From assembly GCA_905221615.1 (NCBI GenBank), contig CAJNDT010001224.1, positions 1,734,902 through 1,798,901 on the forward strand: 64,000 nt of DNA, in the 5' to 3' direction. Shown here one piece after another: positions 42,876-52,474 of this stretch. This DNA is from Symbiodinium sp. CCMP2592. Taxonomy: Eukaryota; Sar; Dinophyceae; Suessiales; Symbiodiniaceae. Every line of letters starts with the position of its first letter. The stretch's first letter is position 1. A program made the position numbers and the translations under genes. The notes beneath the pieces were generated by a model. That model had not been told where the DNA came from. It worked only from the letters and a program-made list of their open reading frames with translations, and did not search any database.

Positions 42876-43246
42876 TTGCTACAACATGTAATGCTTGACC
42901 ATATTGCATTGCTTACTTCTTCTTGTATTCTAACGTGTACATCCATCTCATATAGTATGAATTTACTTCATGTGGTTTGCTGTCTCTCTATATTGTTCCG
43001 ATATATATTGTTCAGTGTAGTAGCAGCAGCCTTAGCTGTATCCTTATCCGTAGCCAGAGCCACAGCCGTCTCAGTAGCAATAGCATTACCAGTACCCGCA
43101 GCATTAGCAAATGAGCAATTAAGCAATAGCAGTACCGGTAGCAGTCGGACAGTGTGATGGTAGTGGGAGCGGTAGTGTTTGTAAGCAGCAGGAGTAGCAT
43201 CAGTGGCGCAAAGCCCGGCGATACTAATCGCCTGTGCTAAGTACAC
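42876..43246. other. Overlapping open frames on both strands, unresolved
   Basis: Plus: 93 codons with a signal-like FSVVAAALAVSLSVARATAV. Minus: 92 codons with LLPVLLLLNCSFANAAGTGN. AGC/GCT repeats keep both open. One may be a small secreted protein exon. Confidence 0.35.
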
Positions 43247-43385
43247 CCACCCAGCTTAATGCTATCTGCCTATTAGTCTACAACCAGAGGTTATGCAAGG
43301 GCATCAAACTGAAAAATAACAAAGCTTGCACTGTTCTGTGTTTTCTTGGTTCCTAGCTGTTGCCACCGGCTGTTGACGATGGTGA

Positions 43386-43661
43386 GAAGAAGTTGCTGAA
43401 GATGCCTTGAGCGATGATTACGATGACGACGAGGATGAGTTGCTACTGTTAAGTCGGAAGTTTGCCTGCGCAAATGTCCCAGCCAGGTCGAACCAGTCCA
43501 GCTTGCAGACGAAGGCAGACGATGTTCCTGGCGTCGCGTTCTCGGATGGTGCTCTCACCTTTCAGATTTTGTCGGAACTCAGCGCAGCCTTAAACTCGTA
43601 CATACACTCAGCCATGACCATCTCTAAATCCTGGATAACTGTCTCTCGGTATAAGTTCTAG
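43386..43661 (+). CDS. Probable exon, acidic protein
   Basis: Open for 91 codons. Begins EEVAEDALSDDYDDDEDELL, then PARSNQSSLQTKADDVPGVA and FSDGALTFQILSELSAALNS, ending at TAG. The acidic run is partly GAT/GAC repeat. Downstream part reads as a folded domain of unknown type. Confidence 0.55.
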   Translation, partial: EEVAEDALSDDYDDDEDELLLLSRKFACANVPARSNQSSLQTKADDVPGVAFSDGALTFQILSELSAALNSYIHSAMTISKSWITVSRYKF

Positions 43662-43671
43662 TGCTGGGTAA

Positions 43672-43764
43672 GCCGAAATCTTCGTAGCATTCGGAAGCTT
43701 TGGGCGCTATACTGGCGACTTGAAAAGTTACGATACCGGCTCTGCAGTGGTTTATGATCATTAG
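43672..43764 (+). CDS. Possible exon, unknown protein
   Basis: Frame AEIFVAFGSFGRYTGDLKSY DTGSAVVYDH; acceptor TCTTCGTAG at 43686 is possible. Confidence 0.35.
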   Translation, partial: AEIFVAFGSFGRYTGDLKSYDTGSAVVYDH

Positions 43765-44002
43765 CACCCGGATTCGCGGGCTGAGGGCTGTAAAGTTCAT
43801 GTTTCTCAGTGGCCTTTGCTATCGACTGCTGCATTGTGCGTTGATGTTAGCATCGGCTTTGCACTTTGTTCTCAGGTGTGGCCATGCCCGCCGAGCGTGA
43901 CTTGGCTGTTTTCTGTTTGTTGCTCTCGGGTTTAGGGTTTAGGATGACTTAAGAGGTAACCCTAAACCCTAAACCGTGGTATGTGAATTAAAAGCATTCA
44001 AG

Positions 44003-44077
44003 TCGAGGTCTTGCCAGCCTGCGGCCTGGAGATATGTTGGAGTCGCCACAGCCTCAAAGCTCGTCTGCCTGGTGCAG
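44003..44077 (+). CDS. Probable exon, unknown protein
   Basis: After GCATTCAAG: SRSCQPAAWRYVGVATASKL VCLVQ, with about 72% G or C in third positions; the frame then enters CCCTAAA units. Confidence 0.43.
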
Positions 44078-44437
44078 GGTCCTTACCCTAAACGCGAAAC
44101 CCTAAACCCTAAACCTACCCTAAACGCGAAAACCTTCCTTCCTTTGGGGTACAGGGTTCGACGTCTATGCATGGGTGTTGTTTCAAGAAGCTGCCCCTAA
44201 GCCCTGAACCATGCAGGCTCAGTGCCTGCAAACGACCAGGCCCTTAAAGGAATCCCCATAGATCCCTTGAAGGCACCGTAAAGATACCTTAGGGCACCCC
44301 TATGGAGCCCTTCAACCCTCATAGATCCCACCAGAGCCCTTTAAGGCATTCCTTTAGATCCCTCAAAGGTACCCCTACACATCCCTTTAAAGACACTCCT
44401 ATAGGATCCCACCTCCATAGATCCCTCTAAGGGAGGT

Positions 44438-44546
44438 GGGTTGGGAGTTTTTTAGGGGACCCTACTACAGTACCCCCCAAAAACTAGGATCCCGATTATA
44501 AGGGGACCCCAAAATAAGGTACCCCTGATTTTCGGAAGCTCCCAGT
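44438..44546. mobile_element. MITE family C, diverged copy
   Basis: GGGTTGGGAGTTTTTTAGGG at left; GATTTTCGGAAGCTCCCAG at right. Confidence 0.65.
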
Positions 44547-44566
44547 TAGGAATCAGAATCCCTTCT

Positions 44567-44690
44567 AGAAGAAACCGACCTGCAGAGGCCGACTTTTACC
44601 CTCCCTGGCGGCTGCCTGGCTCTCAGAAAAGCTTTACCCTATGCCTTCAGGGACCTGGTTATTGGGTCCTTAAGGGGTCTAGGGCCCTAA
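44567..44690 (+). CDS. Probable exon between two repeats
   Basis: After GTTAGGAATCAG: LLEETDLQRPTFTLPGGCLA LRKALPYAFRDL. It sits between a family C and a family U element. Confidence 0.42.
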
Positions 44691-44814
44691 CTATGAGGCC
44701 CTTGGAAGGATAGGGTTAGGGTTTAAGGCGGTCCGGGGTTGATGTTTTGGCGGTCCAAGGTTTAGGGCGGTTCATGACAGGAATAACAAGAACGGTAGGC
44801 ATAATAGTCATGGA

Positions 44815-44926
44815 TTGGGTACTGCCCCCGTAACAGTAACAGTTGCATAATATTCATACTATAGATATATTAGGACCTTAATAGTAGCCTGATTATAGAC
44901 TGTTACTGTATGGGAGCAGTACCCAA
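44815..44926. mobile_element. MITE family I copy with 8-bp target duplication
   Basis: TTGGGTACTGCC faces GGAGCAGTACCCAA; GTCATGGA at 44807-44814 and 44927-44934. Confidence 0.88.
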
Positions 44927-45207
44927 GTCATGGAGATAAGCGCATCTCTGAGCCCTGGAGTCCCGGACTGCACGAGCTTAGTCTGTTGCGTTCGATTACC
45001 CAGCCCTAAAACCCCAAACCCCAAACCCTAAACCCTAAGTCCTAAATCCCTACACCCTAAGAAACCCTACAGCCTAAACCCTGTACAGCCTAAACTGCAA
45101 TCCTTACACCCTCAACCCTACGCCGGAACCCTAAACCCTTGCAGGCTGAATCCCTGGCACCTCAGCCCTCATCTCCCTAATCTCCCTAAACCGTCTCTGA
45201 GCCCTTA

Positions 45208-45405
45208 CTTAAAGGATCATGGGACTTAGTAATTGGGATATGAGTAAGGTAACTACACTTATGATTACAGTAAACCCCATAAAGTTGGAAACCCGATTAA
45301 GGCCAAATAGCGCTGGGATTCCCCATACATGACTCTTAAGGATTGAGGCTACTGGGTCTCCAACTTTTAAGCTTCTACTGTACTTATAACCCATGATCCT
45401 CCAAG
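45208..45405. mobile_element. MITE family A copy holding a family B insertion
   Basis: CTTAAAGGATCATGGGACTT faces CCCATGATCCTCCAAG, bounded by TA. The family B element fills 45268-45380. Confidence 0.85.
45268..45380. mobile_element. MITE family B nested in family A
   Basis: TA|CAGTAAACCCCATAAAGT faces AACTTTTAAGCTTCTACTG|TA. Confidence 0.85.
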
Positions 45406-45517
45406 TAGGCTCGGAGATTTGTTCAAAGCGCCGCTAACCCACAGCCCAGAAACCAGCCTTGTCCTTTTTCATGGTTCCCCCAAAAGAATAAACAGACCGG
45501 CTAGTAGACCTTCTTAA
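45406..45517 (+). CDS. Probable exon starting at a family A MITE end
   Basis: Immediately after CCTCCAAG the frame RLGDLFKAPLTHSPETSLVL FHGSPKRINRPAS opens. The coding part may be shorter, since a family Q repeat starts near 45472. Confidence 0.4.
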
Positions 45518-45590
45518 ATAATCCCTACTAAGGGATATAGGTATAGGGCTCTGTCTATTATTCCTCAAAGGACAAGGGTGCCAGACACCG
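45472..45590. mobile_element. MITE family Q, single copy seen
   Basis: CTTGTCCTTTTTCATGGTTC at left; TTCCTCAAAGGACAAGG at right. Confidence 0.5.
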
Positions 45591-45648
45591 AACCCCTGAG
45601 TCCTGGAGCAATCTGAAAGCAGAAGCCTGCATTACAACGGCCGGAATA

Positions 45649-45776
45649 CCCAGGGACTCCAATATCCCTTCATTAAGGAATATTCCTTAAACCATATTAG
45701 GGATCGAACTATAATTTAAGGTATATTCCTGAATTAAGGTATATTCCTGAATTAAGGGATATTGGTGTCTCTGGGT
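45649..45776. mobile_element. MITE family E copy
   Basis: TACCCAGGGACTCCAATATC faces GATATTGGTGTCTCTGGGTA. Confidence 0.85.
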
Positions 45777-45826
45777 ACTCACCAATGTTATCATTATTGC
45801 TAGGTTTCCTCACTATAGCTATGCTA

Positions 45827-45917
45827 CCCTCAGGCCCCAAAGTAGTTCCTTATTGGGGGTTCATATTTAGACTCCTTCAAGGTAAGCCCAAAAAGCAACT
45901 ACTTTGGGGCCTATGGG
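45827..45917. mobile_element. MITE family H copy
   Basis: TA|CCCTCAGGCCCCAAAGTAG faces CTACTTTGGGGCCTATGGG|TA. Confidence 0.85.
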
Positions 45918-45958
45918 TATTATATCACATACCGCAACACCGTATTCTCATTATTGAG

Positions 45959-46156
45959 TTGTATGCCAAGGCAGAGGCCGATTCCAGCTCTTTCCCAAGG
46001 GCGAGACAGACGAGATGGTGCGATCCCTTCAGTCTTCAGCATTTGGGGCTCTGCAGAGTTTTGGGGTGTAGGGCCCCACATCTTTCGGACTTCAGGATGA
46101 ACCATACGGCTATTATCGGGGTTCCTGCAAGGGATACCATTCGGTGCTGGGTCCAG
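45959..46156 (+). CDS. Probable exon, unknown protein
   Basis: After CTCATTATTGAG: LYAKAEADSSSFPRARQTRW CDPFSLQHLGLCRVLGCRAP and on to GTCCAG|GTAGGG. Both edges are good. Confidence 0.5.
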
Positions 46157-46233
46157 GTAGGGCTCTTGACGAAACTCTGAACGTGGACTTCCCAAGATCC
46201 CGAGTGCCACATTCTCAAGCTGACTGACCTCTA

Positions 46234-46321
46234 CCCAAAGACTCCATAGTAGTTCCTTTTGGGATTACCTTACAGGCGTCTATATATAAACCACAACAAG
46301 GAACTACTATGGAGCCTCTAG
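46234..46321. mobile_element. MITE family H copy
   Basis: TA|CCCAAAGACTCCATAGTAG faces CTACTATGGAGCCTCTAGA. Confidence 0.8.
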
Positions 46322-46381
46322 ATAAACTCTACACCCTCAGCACTAGACCTGTTTGGGGGTTGGCATGTACATTGAAAGCAG

Positions 46382-46539
46382 AAATTCGGAAGGAGCCTGG
46401 CCACTGCTCGCTGTGGTTATGCACGGGCCTCAGCTACCGATGCTGGTTTCGGGATCAATTCGGGATTGTGGTTCGGGAGCATTGGCCTAACAGCGAGTTC
46501 CTAAGTGACAGCTGCTCTTTCGGCTTTAGGACTCTTTGA
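46382..46539 (+). CDS. Probable exon, unknown protein
   Basis: After CATTGAAAGCAG: IRKEPGHCSLWLCTGLSYRC WFRDQFGIVVREHWPNSEFL SDSCSFGFRTL, then stop. Third positions about 65% G or C. Confidence 0.5.
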
Positions 46540-46624
46540 GATCAGCCCTGTGAGTCGTACGAGGAAACTTTGGTTCGAGTCGCATCTGGCTGTTTGACAT
46601 CATGGAAGATGTGAGTCTTTGCAG

Positions 46625-46657
46625 GAACGCATGAGCCGTGCACCCTGCGATGACCAG
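46625..46657 (+). CDS. Possible 33-bp micro-exon
   Basis: Between TGAGTCTTTGCAG and CAG|GTGCAG: ERMSRAPCDDQ, phase 0 at both ends. Longer frames on both strands overlap. Confidence 0.3.
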
Positions 46658-46879
46658 GTGCAGATGCCCCTGTGCTAGAGAACATCCGATTACGGCCATC
46701 ACCTCAGTCACGCAGAAAGAATGTATGGAGGCAAGAGAGCCTGCAAGCTTAAAGCTTGGAATAGCACTCCGCCCATGCCGATACACAGCATTCCATCACG
46801 GACAGATTCGCAGTCAGCTTCAAACATAAAAACATATCCCTAAACTGCTGAGAGTGCCGCTGACCCGCCAACAACCCCC

Positions 46880-46941
46880 TCAAAGCTGAATCAAGGCTCG
46901 GAAGCGTAGAGGCATCGCGCGGAAGTGCGACCTTCTGCCGG
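46880..46941 (-). CDS. Possible 3' exon
   Basis: Minus strand: strong acceptor CTCTGTCCTCCAG, then GRRSHFRAMPLRFRALIQL and TGA. Confidence 0.33.
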
Positions 46942-47126
46942 CTGGAGGACAGAGGATAAGAGCTAAAGTCTATTGTAGGTGAGGTTTCTCTGGGGATGTA
47001 TGTATGGGTAAGGTTTCTGCAGAGATTTGTGCGTGAGCAAGGTTTCTAATTATAGGGCCTTATGTATGAGGACTAAATTCGAGTAACTCTTGTCTACGTT
47101 GTAACGGGGTTTTTGTGGTATTTCAG

Positions 47127-47185
47127 CCAAGCTTGATGCATCCGTCTGCGGCCGTTTTAGGGTGTCGTCAGGGTGTTGTCACTAG
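47127..47185 (+). CDS. Possible exon
   Basis: Strong acceptor TTGTGGTATTTCAG, then KLDASVCGRFRVSSGCCH. Confidence 0.3.
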
Positions 47186-47208
47186 TCTCGACAAGGCTTT
47201 TGGGCTAT

Positions 47209-47281
47209 TCCCAGAGACTTCAATATCCCTTAATTACAAAATATTCCTTAAATCATTTTAGGGATCCTCTAATTCAAGGAG
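47209..47281. mobile_element. Partial MITE family E copy
   Basis: CCCAGAGACTTCAATATCCC and the left interior only. Confidence 0.65.
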
Positions 47282-47338
47282 TAGCCCCTATATACACCCC
47301 AATACTTGTCTCCATCCATTCCCCCATTCCCAACTAAG

Positions 47339-47444
47339 CACCAGGGAAACAAGGCGTAGCTTCTCTCTCCCGAAGGATGCTCTCCAGGGCGATGTCATGG
47401 ATCTTTCCCTGGAGTTAGACACGGCGGAGGCCAGGTTGGACAAG
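47339..47444 (+). CDS. Probable exon, unknown protein
   Basis: [20 protein letters not shown] then [16 protein letters not shown], with about 72% G or C in third positions and a pyrimidine-rich stretch before CTAAG. The end is helical in character. Confidence 0.47.
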
Positions 47445-47451
47445 TACCTAT

Positions 47452-47481
47452 ATGATATGTGTATATATATACATATATCCA

Positions 47482-47519
<38 letters not shown>

Positions 47520-47600
47520 CATACATATACCAATACGTATGTATAGACATTATAACTATATATATGTATATGTATATATACATATATATATATATGATCT
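47452..47600. repeat. TA and TATG microsatellite
   Basis: TATATA and ATACAT runs. Confidence 0.85.
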
Positions 47601-47656
47601 ATAGATTGGTTGAGGTTTTGGGATTACCCAGCGAACCCCAAACCTTCTTCCTTTAG

Positions 47657-47722
47657 CGTCATCCTACAGCGCTCCACATCATGCCACTCAAGCACTCCTT
47701 GCGCGGTTTCTCTGGGATCTAG
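47657..47722 (+). CDS. Probable exon, short
   Basis: Strong acceptor ACCTTCTTCCTTTAG, then RHPTALHIMPLKHSLRGFSG I in phase 0, about 80% G or C in third positions. Confidence 0.4.
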   Translation, partial: RHPTALHIMPLKHSLRGFSGI

Positions 47723-47899
47723 GAAGTTTGCTTTCTTTCGAAGAAGTTTTAGTAGGGTCTAGGGTTTAGGGAGTCCTGATTTCTGAGGCCTGGATTTCGA
47801 AGCCTTTGTGAAGCCAGGGCTTCAAGCGAAAACTTGTCACAAAACTCGTTTTCGAGTCCTCTGCCTTCTCTGATTGTTTTTGTATCCTGTGTCTCTCAC

Positions 47900-48044
47900 T
47901 TGGTCGCTCCTGTGGTACCTGCTTCTTGCATGATTGTTCCGTTCCTTTCTTTGCCCGCCTGCTCTCCGTTCACTTCCGTCTCTGTCGTTGGGGACTTCCT
48001 CCTAGCGTGTAGGTTTATCTCTTCTGTCCCGTGTGGCTGCAGAC
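47900..48044 (-). CDS. Probable exon, strand not fully settled
   Basis: Minus frame GLQPHGTEEINLHARRKSPT TETEVNGEQAGKERNGTIMQ, hydrophilic, ending CCAA|GTGAGA. The plus frame (76 codons) is Ser/Val/Pro-rich and reads like an antisense shadow. Confidence 0.4.
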
Positions 48045-48377
48045 CTAGAATACTAGAATACTAGGTAGCTAAATCACCGTCTGCATAGCCTATTTGTACA
48101 TACATATGCATGCAGACAAACATATGTATGCAATTATGTATGTATGAATGCATCTAAGGGTGGATGATCTTGTATGCATTTAACAGCTTTGAGCTTCTCT
48201 TTGGTCCAGGCTTTTCTCGGCCTCCTCGGGCCGCCTAGAGGGCTCGATTTATGGGTTAGGATTTATAAGGGTTTAGGGGCTTGGCCACCCAGCTCGGAGG
48301 ACAGCCCTCCCGGGAGGCCTCCTTAGGTATCCTTTTCAGGTTCCGGGCCACCGGGGTCAGGGTTTAGGATTTAGGAC

Positions 48378-48589
48378 TATGACGACCACAGGCGGCTGCG
48401 CAAGCCCCTCCGGAGGCGGCCGCTGCGTTTAGCTGACGTTCTTGTTGTGGGTTGAGGTCTCCAAAAGTGCACATCACACCTGTAATGAGGACCCCGAATT
48501 GGACCCCAATGTTGGAGAAGCCTATTGGGAGGTTGGGCTTGATATCGCATAATGACACGAAATATAGCATAATTGAAATGGTAGAACCA
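48378..48589 (-). CDS. Probable exon of a membrane protein
   Basis: Minus frame with a hydrophobic IGVQFGVLITGVMCTFGDLN, then PQQERQLNAAAASGGACAAA. Upstream frames on the same strand are also hydrophobic (ALLLFGVLLLSAIYALYVLT), so neighbouring membrane-spanning exons are likely. Confidence 0.45.
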
Positions 48590-48797
48590 ACGGTAGAGTA
48601 TGGCACAAGTCAAAACATATAATGCGTAGATTGCAGAGAGAAGCAACACACCGAACAGGAGTAGCGCGGGTTTGGGTTTTAAGCTCAATGGTTTTGCGTT
48701 GTACGGTTTGCGGGCTTAGGGTTTAGGGATGTTCAGAGTTTAGGGGTTGGGAACGTTTAGGGCTGATGGGGTTTAGGGTTTAGGTTTTCTAGGTTTT

Positions 48798-48905
48798 CTA
48801 GGATGCCCAGTACCCTTATTCCCGTTTTGTAGTCCTAGGTTCCCTATAAAGTTACCCAATTAAAAAAGAGAGCCCTTTTTATTCCTAGGTTACTGAGCAT
48901 CCTAG
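48798..48905. mobile_element. MITE family G copy with 4-bp target duplication
   Basis: CTAGGATGCCCAGTACCCTT faces AGGTTACTGAGCATCCTAG; TTTT at 48794-48797 and 48906-48909. Confidence 0.85.
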
Positions 48906-48920
48906 TTTTAGGATAGGGCA

Positions 48921-49003
48921 TACCTAGATAGAGGCTCCGTTGTAGTTCCTCTTTGTGGTCCATATCTAGGATCCCGTAAGGTAATCCCAAAGAGGAACTG
49001 GTT
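48921..49003. mobile_element. MITE family H, diverged copy
   Basis: GAGGCTCCGTTGTAGTTCCT faces AATCCCAAAGAGGAACT. Confidence 0.65.
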
Positions 49004-49009
49004 TATGTT

Positions 49010-49115
49010 TAAAGAAGCTGGAAACGAAGCAGGAGTCCTGAAGCATCTGTCCCTTCGCAAAGCCGACAACAGTCGAAGGCCCTCGTGCATGCGCCGTATC
49101 GAGCTTCCGAAAGCA
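49010..49115 (-). CDS. Probable exon, frame unsettled
   Basis: After TGCTTTCGGAAG on the minus strand all three frames are open for 30 codons; phase 0 gives LDTAHARGPSTVVGFAKGQM LQDSCFVSSFF, another gives an ATG start MHEGLRLLSALRRDRCFRTP. Confidence 0.38.
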
Positions 49116-49329
49116 GAGGCTCTGTAGTCATAACTATTTTTAATTATTAGTTATTTTTTATCCTTGTGACTATTGTTATTATCTTCATTATTATTATTAC
49201 TACTATTATTACGATTATTATTTGTATTATGATCAGGAGTATACGCTCGAAGCTTGTACAGAAAGCCTTTAGGTCGCTTGGACCTTCAAGGAATAAATGC
49301 AGGCGGAAGCCACTTCAAAACCTAGTGCC

Positions 49330-49438
49330 ACATGGGAGTTTCCGAAAATTAGGGGTGCCTTCTTTTGGGGTCCTTGTAATAAGGATCCTACTATTTAGGG
49401 TACTTTAATAGGGTTCCCTGTTTTCGGAAACGCCCACA
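49330..49438. mobile_element. MITE family C copy
   Basis: CATGGGAGTTTCCGAAAATT faces TTTTCGGAAACGCCCA. Confidence 0.88.
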
Positions 49439-49594
49439 TTTTTTCCATCTAGGCCCGAGTACTCGAACACTCCGAGGCTACCAAACCCGAAACCCCTATG
49501 AGCCCTGAACCGTAAGCCCCTTTCAGGGGGCACCCAACCCCCACCTCGAACTTTAAGACTAAACCCTAAACCCCCAAAGAAAGCCTGACGAAAG

Positions 49595-49667
49595 GTGGAG
49601 CAGAGACTGCTAATAAGCGATCTTCAGTATGCCGAGCAGCGTCCTCAGTGGGCCGTTTCGGATTTGG
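49595..49667 (+). CDS. Possible exon
   Basis: VEQRLLISDLQYAEQRPQWA VSDL between CTGACGAAAG and TTGG|GTAGTT. Confidence 0.36.
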
Positions 49668-49869
49668 GTAGTTTAACGTTTAACGTTCAGGGGTCTAGGA
49701 TTGCGGGTTTGGGGCTGTTTGTTGCAGTTTGGATTGTTGGGGTTTGGGCTTAGAGGGTTTCACGCCCAGAAACCCTAAACCCATTCAAGTTTAGGGTTAT
49801 GTGTGCAGTTAGTATGAAGCCCTTGCAGCTCGAATCCCGTTGGACGGCCGAGCCCAGAAAGACTAGCTA

Positions 49870-49978
49870 CCCAGAGAACCCAATACCCCTTAGTCAAGGA
49901 ATATACCTTAAATTATAGGGGCCTTAACATTATGATTTAAGGTATATTCCTCAATTAAGGCGTATTGGGTTCTCTGGG
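49870..49978. mobile_element. MITE family E copy
   Basis: TA|CCCAGAGAACCCAATACCC faces GTATTGGGTTCTCTGGG|TA. Confidence 0.9.
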
Positions 49979-50009
49979 TACGACCATACAGTAGGCTTTA
50001 ATCACCTAG

Positions 50010-50123
50010 TGTGGTCCAAAGTCTGAACTCTCAGCCTCTGTTGTTGCTCAATGTTTCTTCTCCGCGGGGCCTGTCACCCCCAAAGCCCCATGTTGCACCT
50101 TTATGCCTTTTGTCCAAGGGTAA
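50010..50123 (+). CDS. Probable exon running into a family L MITE
   Basis: Acceptor CTTTAATCACCTAG, then GPKSELSASVVAQCFFSAGP VTPKAPCCTFMPFVQG. The family L terminus supplies AAGG|GTAAAA as a possible donor. Confidence 0.42.
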   Translation, partial: CGPKSELSASVVAQCFFSAGPVTPKAPCCTFMPFVQG

Positions 50124-50222
50124 AAGGAGGGACCCTCAATAAGTACCCTTAATATAGCTATTATATACCCATCACATAGCCCATTATAGGCTAGGGGTCC
50201 CCATTAAGGGTCCCTCCTTCTC
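50117..50222. mobile_element. MITE family L copy
   Basis: AAGGGTAAAAGGAGGGACCC faces AAGGGTCCCTCCTTCTCCCC. Confidence 0.8.
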
Positions 50223-50278
50223 CCCTCTGATTTTGACGATGTTGAACACGAATCAGGGTGGGACAAACCCAAAACCCT

Positions 50279-50396
50279 ACTTGGGGGGGCGGGGGACTTA
50301 GTAAGTAGGTTGTAATAATTAGGGTGATAATTGGGGTAACTCCATTTAGGGTGCTTGTAACTCTACTTATAACCTACTTACTAAGTCGCCTGCCCA
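50279..50396. mobile_element. MITE family A, GC-rich subtype
   Basis: CGGGGGACTTAGTAAGTAGG faces ACCTACTTACTAAGTCGCCTG; right tip lost. Confidence 0.8.
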
Positions 50397-50445
50397 TCGG
50401 TTTAGGATTTAGGGTCTGGGGTTTAGGGTTTTGGGGGTTTAGGGT

Positions 50446-50570
50446 TTAGGGTTTATGTCCCTTCAAAGTGAGTAGTAGAAGAGGCGCTCCTAGAGCCCCG
50501 AGTACGAAACACGCCTGCACTTGATTCTCTGGTAGTGTCAAGTGCGAAAGCCCCATGCTCCCGCGATTTA
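50446..50570 (-). CDS. Possible exon, hydrophobic
   Basis: Minus frame GLSHLTLPENQVQACFVLGA LGAPLLLLTLKGHKP and stop. Confidence 0.33.
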
Positions 50571-50784
50571 AACCTTTAGTAACCCTTTGTGGACCCTGCA
50601 TAATTCTGGCATCAGATACCTCAAAGTAGCCAATTATGATTATCAACGCCCCTACACTAAGCCGATCGAAGGTAGCTTGAAAGCTACTTTGCAAAGTTTG
50701 TTTTTAATAGGTAAGCCGCAAACCCAGAGCGGGAAGCAGCAGCTCGGTCAGGGTTAGAGTTCCTCAGGTGGACAAACCCCTATA

Positions 50785-50874
50785 CCCTAAGGCCCCAAAG
50801 TAGTTCCTTTTCGGGGTTCATATATAGAATCCTATAAGGTAATCCCAAAAAGGAACGACTTTGGGGCCTATGGG
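50785..50874. mobile_element. MITE family H copy
   Basis: CCCTAAGGCCCCAAAGTAGT faces GGGGCCTATGGG, bounded by TA. Confidence 0.85.
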
Positions 50875-50877
50875 TAA

Positions 50878-51012
50878 GCCTAAGCCACCAGGTCCAAACA
50901 TCATAATCCGACAGGCTCTACGATCCCTAGAAAGGCGTGGGTCGCAGCAACAGTCGCTCCACGTGGAAATGTTGAAACATAATGCTAGGCCCCGATACAC
51001 CTTAAGTGCCTC
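50878..51012 (-). CDS. Probable exon, unknown protein
   Basis: Minus acceptor TTTACGGATTGCAG, then EALKVYRGLALCFNISTWSD CCCDPRLSRDRRACRIMMFG. Ends at the family H element. Confidence 0.47.
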
Positions 51013-51117
51013 CTGCAATCCGTAAATCCTAAGCCCTGAACCCTAAACCAAACCCTTCAATCCTAAATACAACTATATAAGAGCCTCACAGCAGACACCA
51101 GCCATACACCGACCGAC

Positions 51118-51189
51118 ATGGAACAGCCAAAAGGTGGCAGCTTTTTCAAGCCGGGCGCATGGAGCTCGGCTTCCAGGGAGGGTTCAGGG
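51118..51189 (+). CDS. Possible first exon
   Basis: ATG in good context opens MEQPKGGSFFKPGAWSSASR EG with G/C-rich third positions. It could begin the gene that carries the CCCH exon 700 bp downstream. Confidence 0.4.
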
Positions 51190-51525
51190 TTTGGGTTTAG
51201 AAGGGGCTTTGAGAATTGGAGCATTAAGCTTTTGGGGCATTTGACAGTAGAGCTATACGAAAGAGCATAAAGGAAAAACAGTTCTGGTTATAAACGCCCA
51301 AATACTCGATTAGCCTCATCCGTAGGATGCCAAGTATCAGAGGCTGTCAGTGAACTTTCCCACGATCCGAAGTATGTATACAGGAGGACAAAGTAGTAAA
51401 CCCCAAGTTTAAACCCACAGGTATGCGATATCATAAGCCTTCTGCCGAAGGAATTACACATATCGTTGGGGCCACTTAGTCTGATAATTGGTGCATATGA
51501 GCCTGATCCGTGCAGGTCTTTCCAG

Positions 51526-51627
51526 ATATGGGAGTTTCCGAACATCGGGGACCCTACTATAATAGTACCCAAAATAGTAGGATCCTTATTGTAAGGACCC
51601 CAAATATCATTTTCGGAAACTCCCACA
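51526..51627. mobile_element. MITE family C copy
   Basis: ATATGGGAGTTTCCGAACAT faces ATTTTCGGAAACTCCCACAT. Confidence 0.85.
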
Positions 51628-51888
51628 TAGAAGCAGTGTCCACCGTCAGGACTGTGTGTTTGCTGTCTTCTGTTGGCGGGCCCATGCAACCGGGAACTCT
51701 GAAAGCCAAAACCTACACTGCCTCAGGCATGATGCTCTCATAATTCGAACAGGGAATATGATACTATACTATAAGTACGATAAGGAACCCCGAAGATAGT
51801 TTAATTCAGTAATTTAAGCATGATGCTTTCAGCCTCTGTGATTCTTGCAGTTTGTCGGCCCAGTCGTACAGAAGGTCGAGCGGGTTTA

Positions 51889-52474
51889 AGCTTCCGAAAT
51901 GCAGACCAGTCTCTCGTCGCTTTTGTGCAATCCGGGCAGCAGCGGGCATCCGTTCCTGTGCGCCCGGCCATGCGTCTACATGATGAAGAGAGGCTCGTGC
52001 CATGTGCAGGAGTGCAAATACTGCCACATGAACCACGATCTGCCAGTGACGAAGCTCAACCAAAGGCAGCGGTACGTACTGCAGCGGCTCGCCATGAAGG
52101 ACAAGATGGACTTGCTACTCGCAGCTCTGCGCGCAGGGTTGCATCGTGAGGGTCTCACCGATCAGGCCGGGAGTTTGCTCTACCTGCTGGAAGTCGAAGC
52201 TTCGGTGCATGCAGCACCGGAGGGCCCCCGAACTCATAAGAGGCAGATGCACGACTTGCGCAAGTCTCTCATGCGCATGACCCTAAACGACAACATCAAG
52301 GCCTTCGAAGATGTTCTGCCGGAGCAGGTTCTTCAGTCCTTCCAAGACTTGCGGCAAACGTTTTCAACATCATGTGATGAATCGGTTCCGATGTCTTCTA
52401 AACCCGAGCAATCCTTGAAGGACGCTCTTGCCTTGTTTCCGATCCGTACTCCAGTGATGATGTGGCACCTCTGA
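51889..52474 (+). CDS. CCCH-type zinc-finger protein, 3' exon
   Basis: 193 codons with about 85% G or C in third positions; counted from the ATG at 51899 the product is 191 residues. A zinc-finger-like core lies at residues 21-46: C21, C25, C34, C39, C42, H43 and H46, within GHPFLCARPCVYMMKRGSCH. The spacing C25-x8-C34-x4-C39-x2-C42-x3-H46 is close to the C-x8-C-x5-C-x3-H pattern of RNA-binding fingers common in dinoflagellates. The tail (residues 75-191) is helical and charged. A stop lies three codons before the ATG, and GGGTTTAAG could be an acceptor, so it may be a last exon rather than a whole gene. Likely an RNA-binding protein, by family. Confidence 0.8.

Noticed and set aside
51071-51078. 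TATATAAG about 40 bp upstream of the ATG at 51118
   Set aside because: Looks like a TATA box, but dinoflagellate promoters are not known to use one and TA-rich words are common here.
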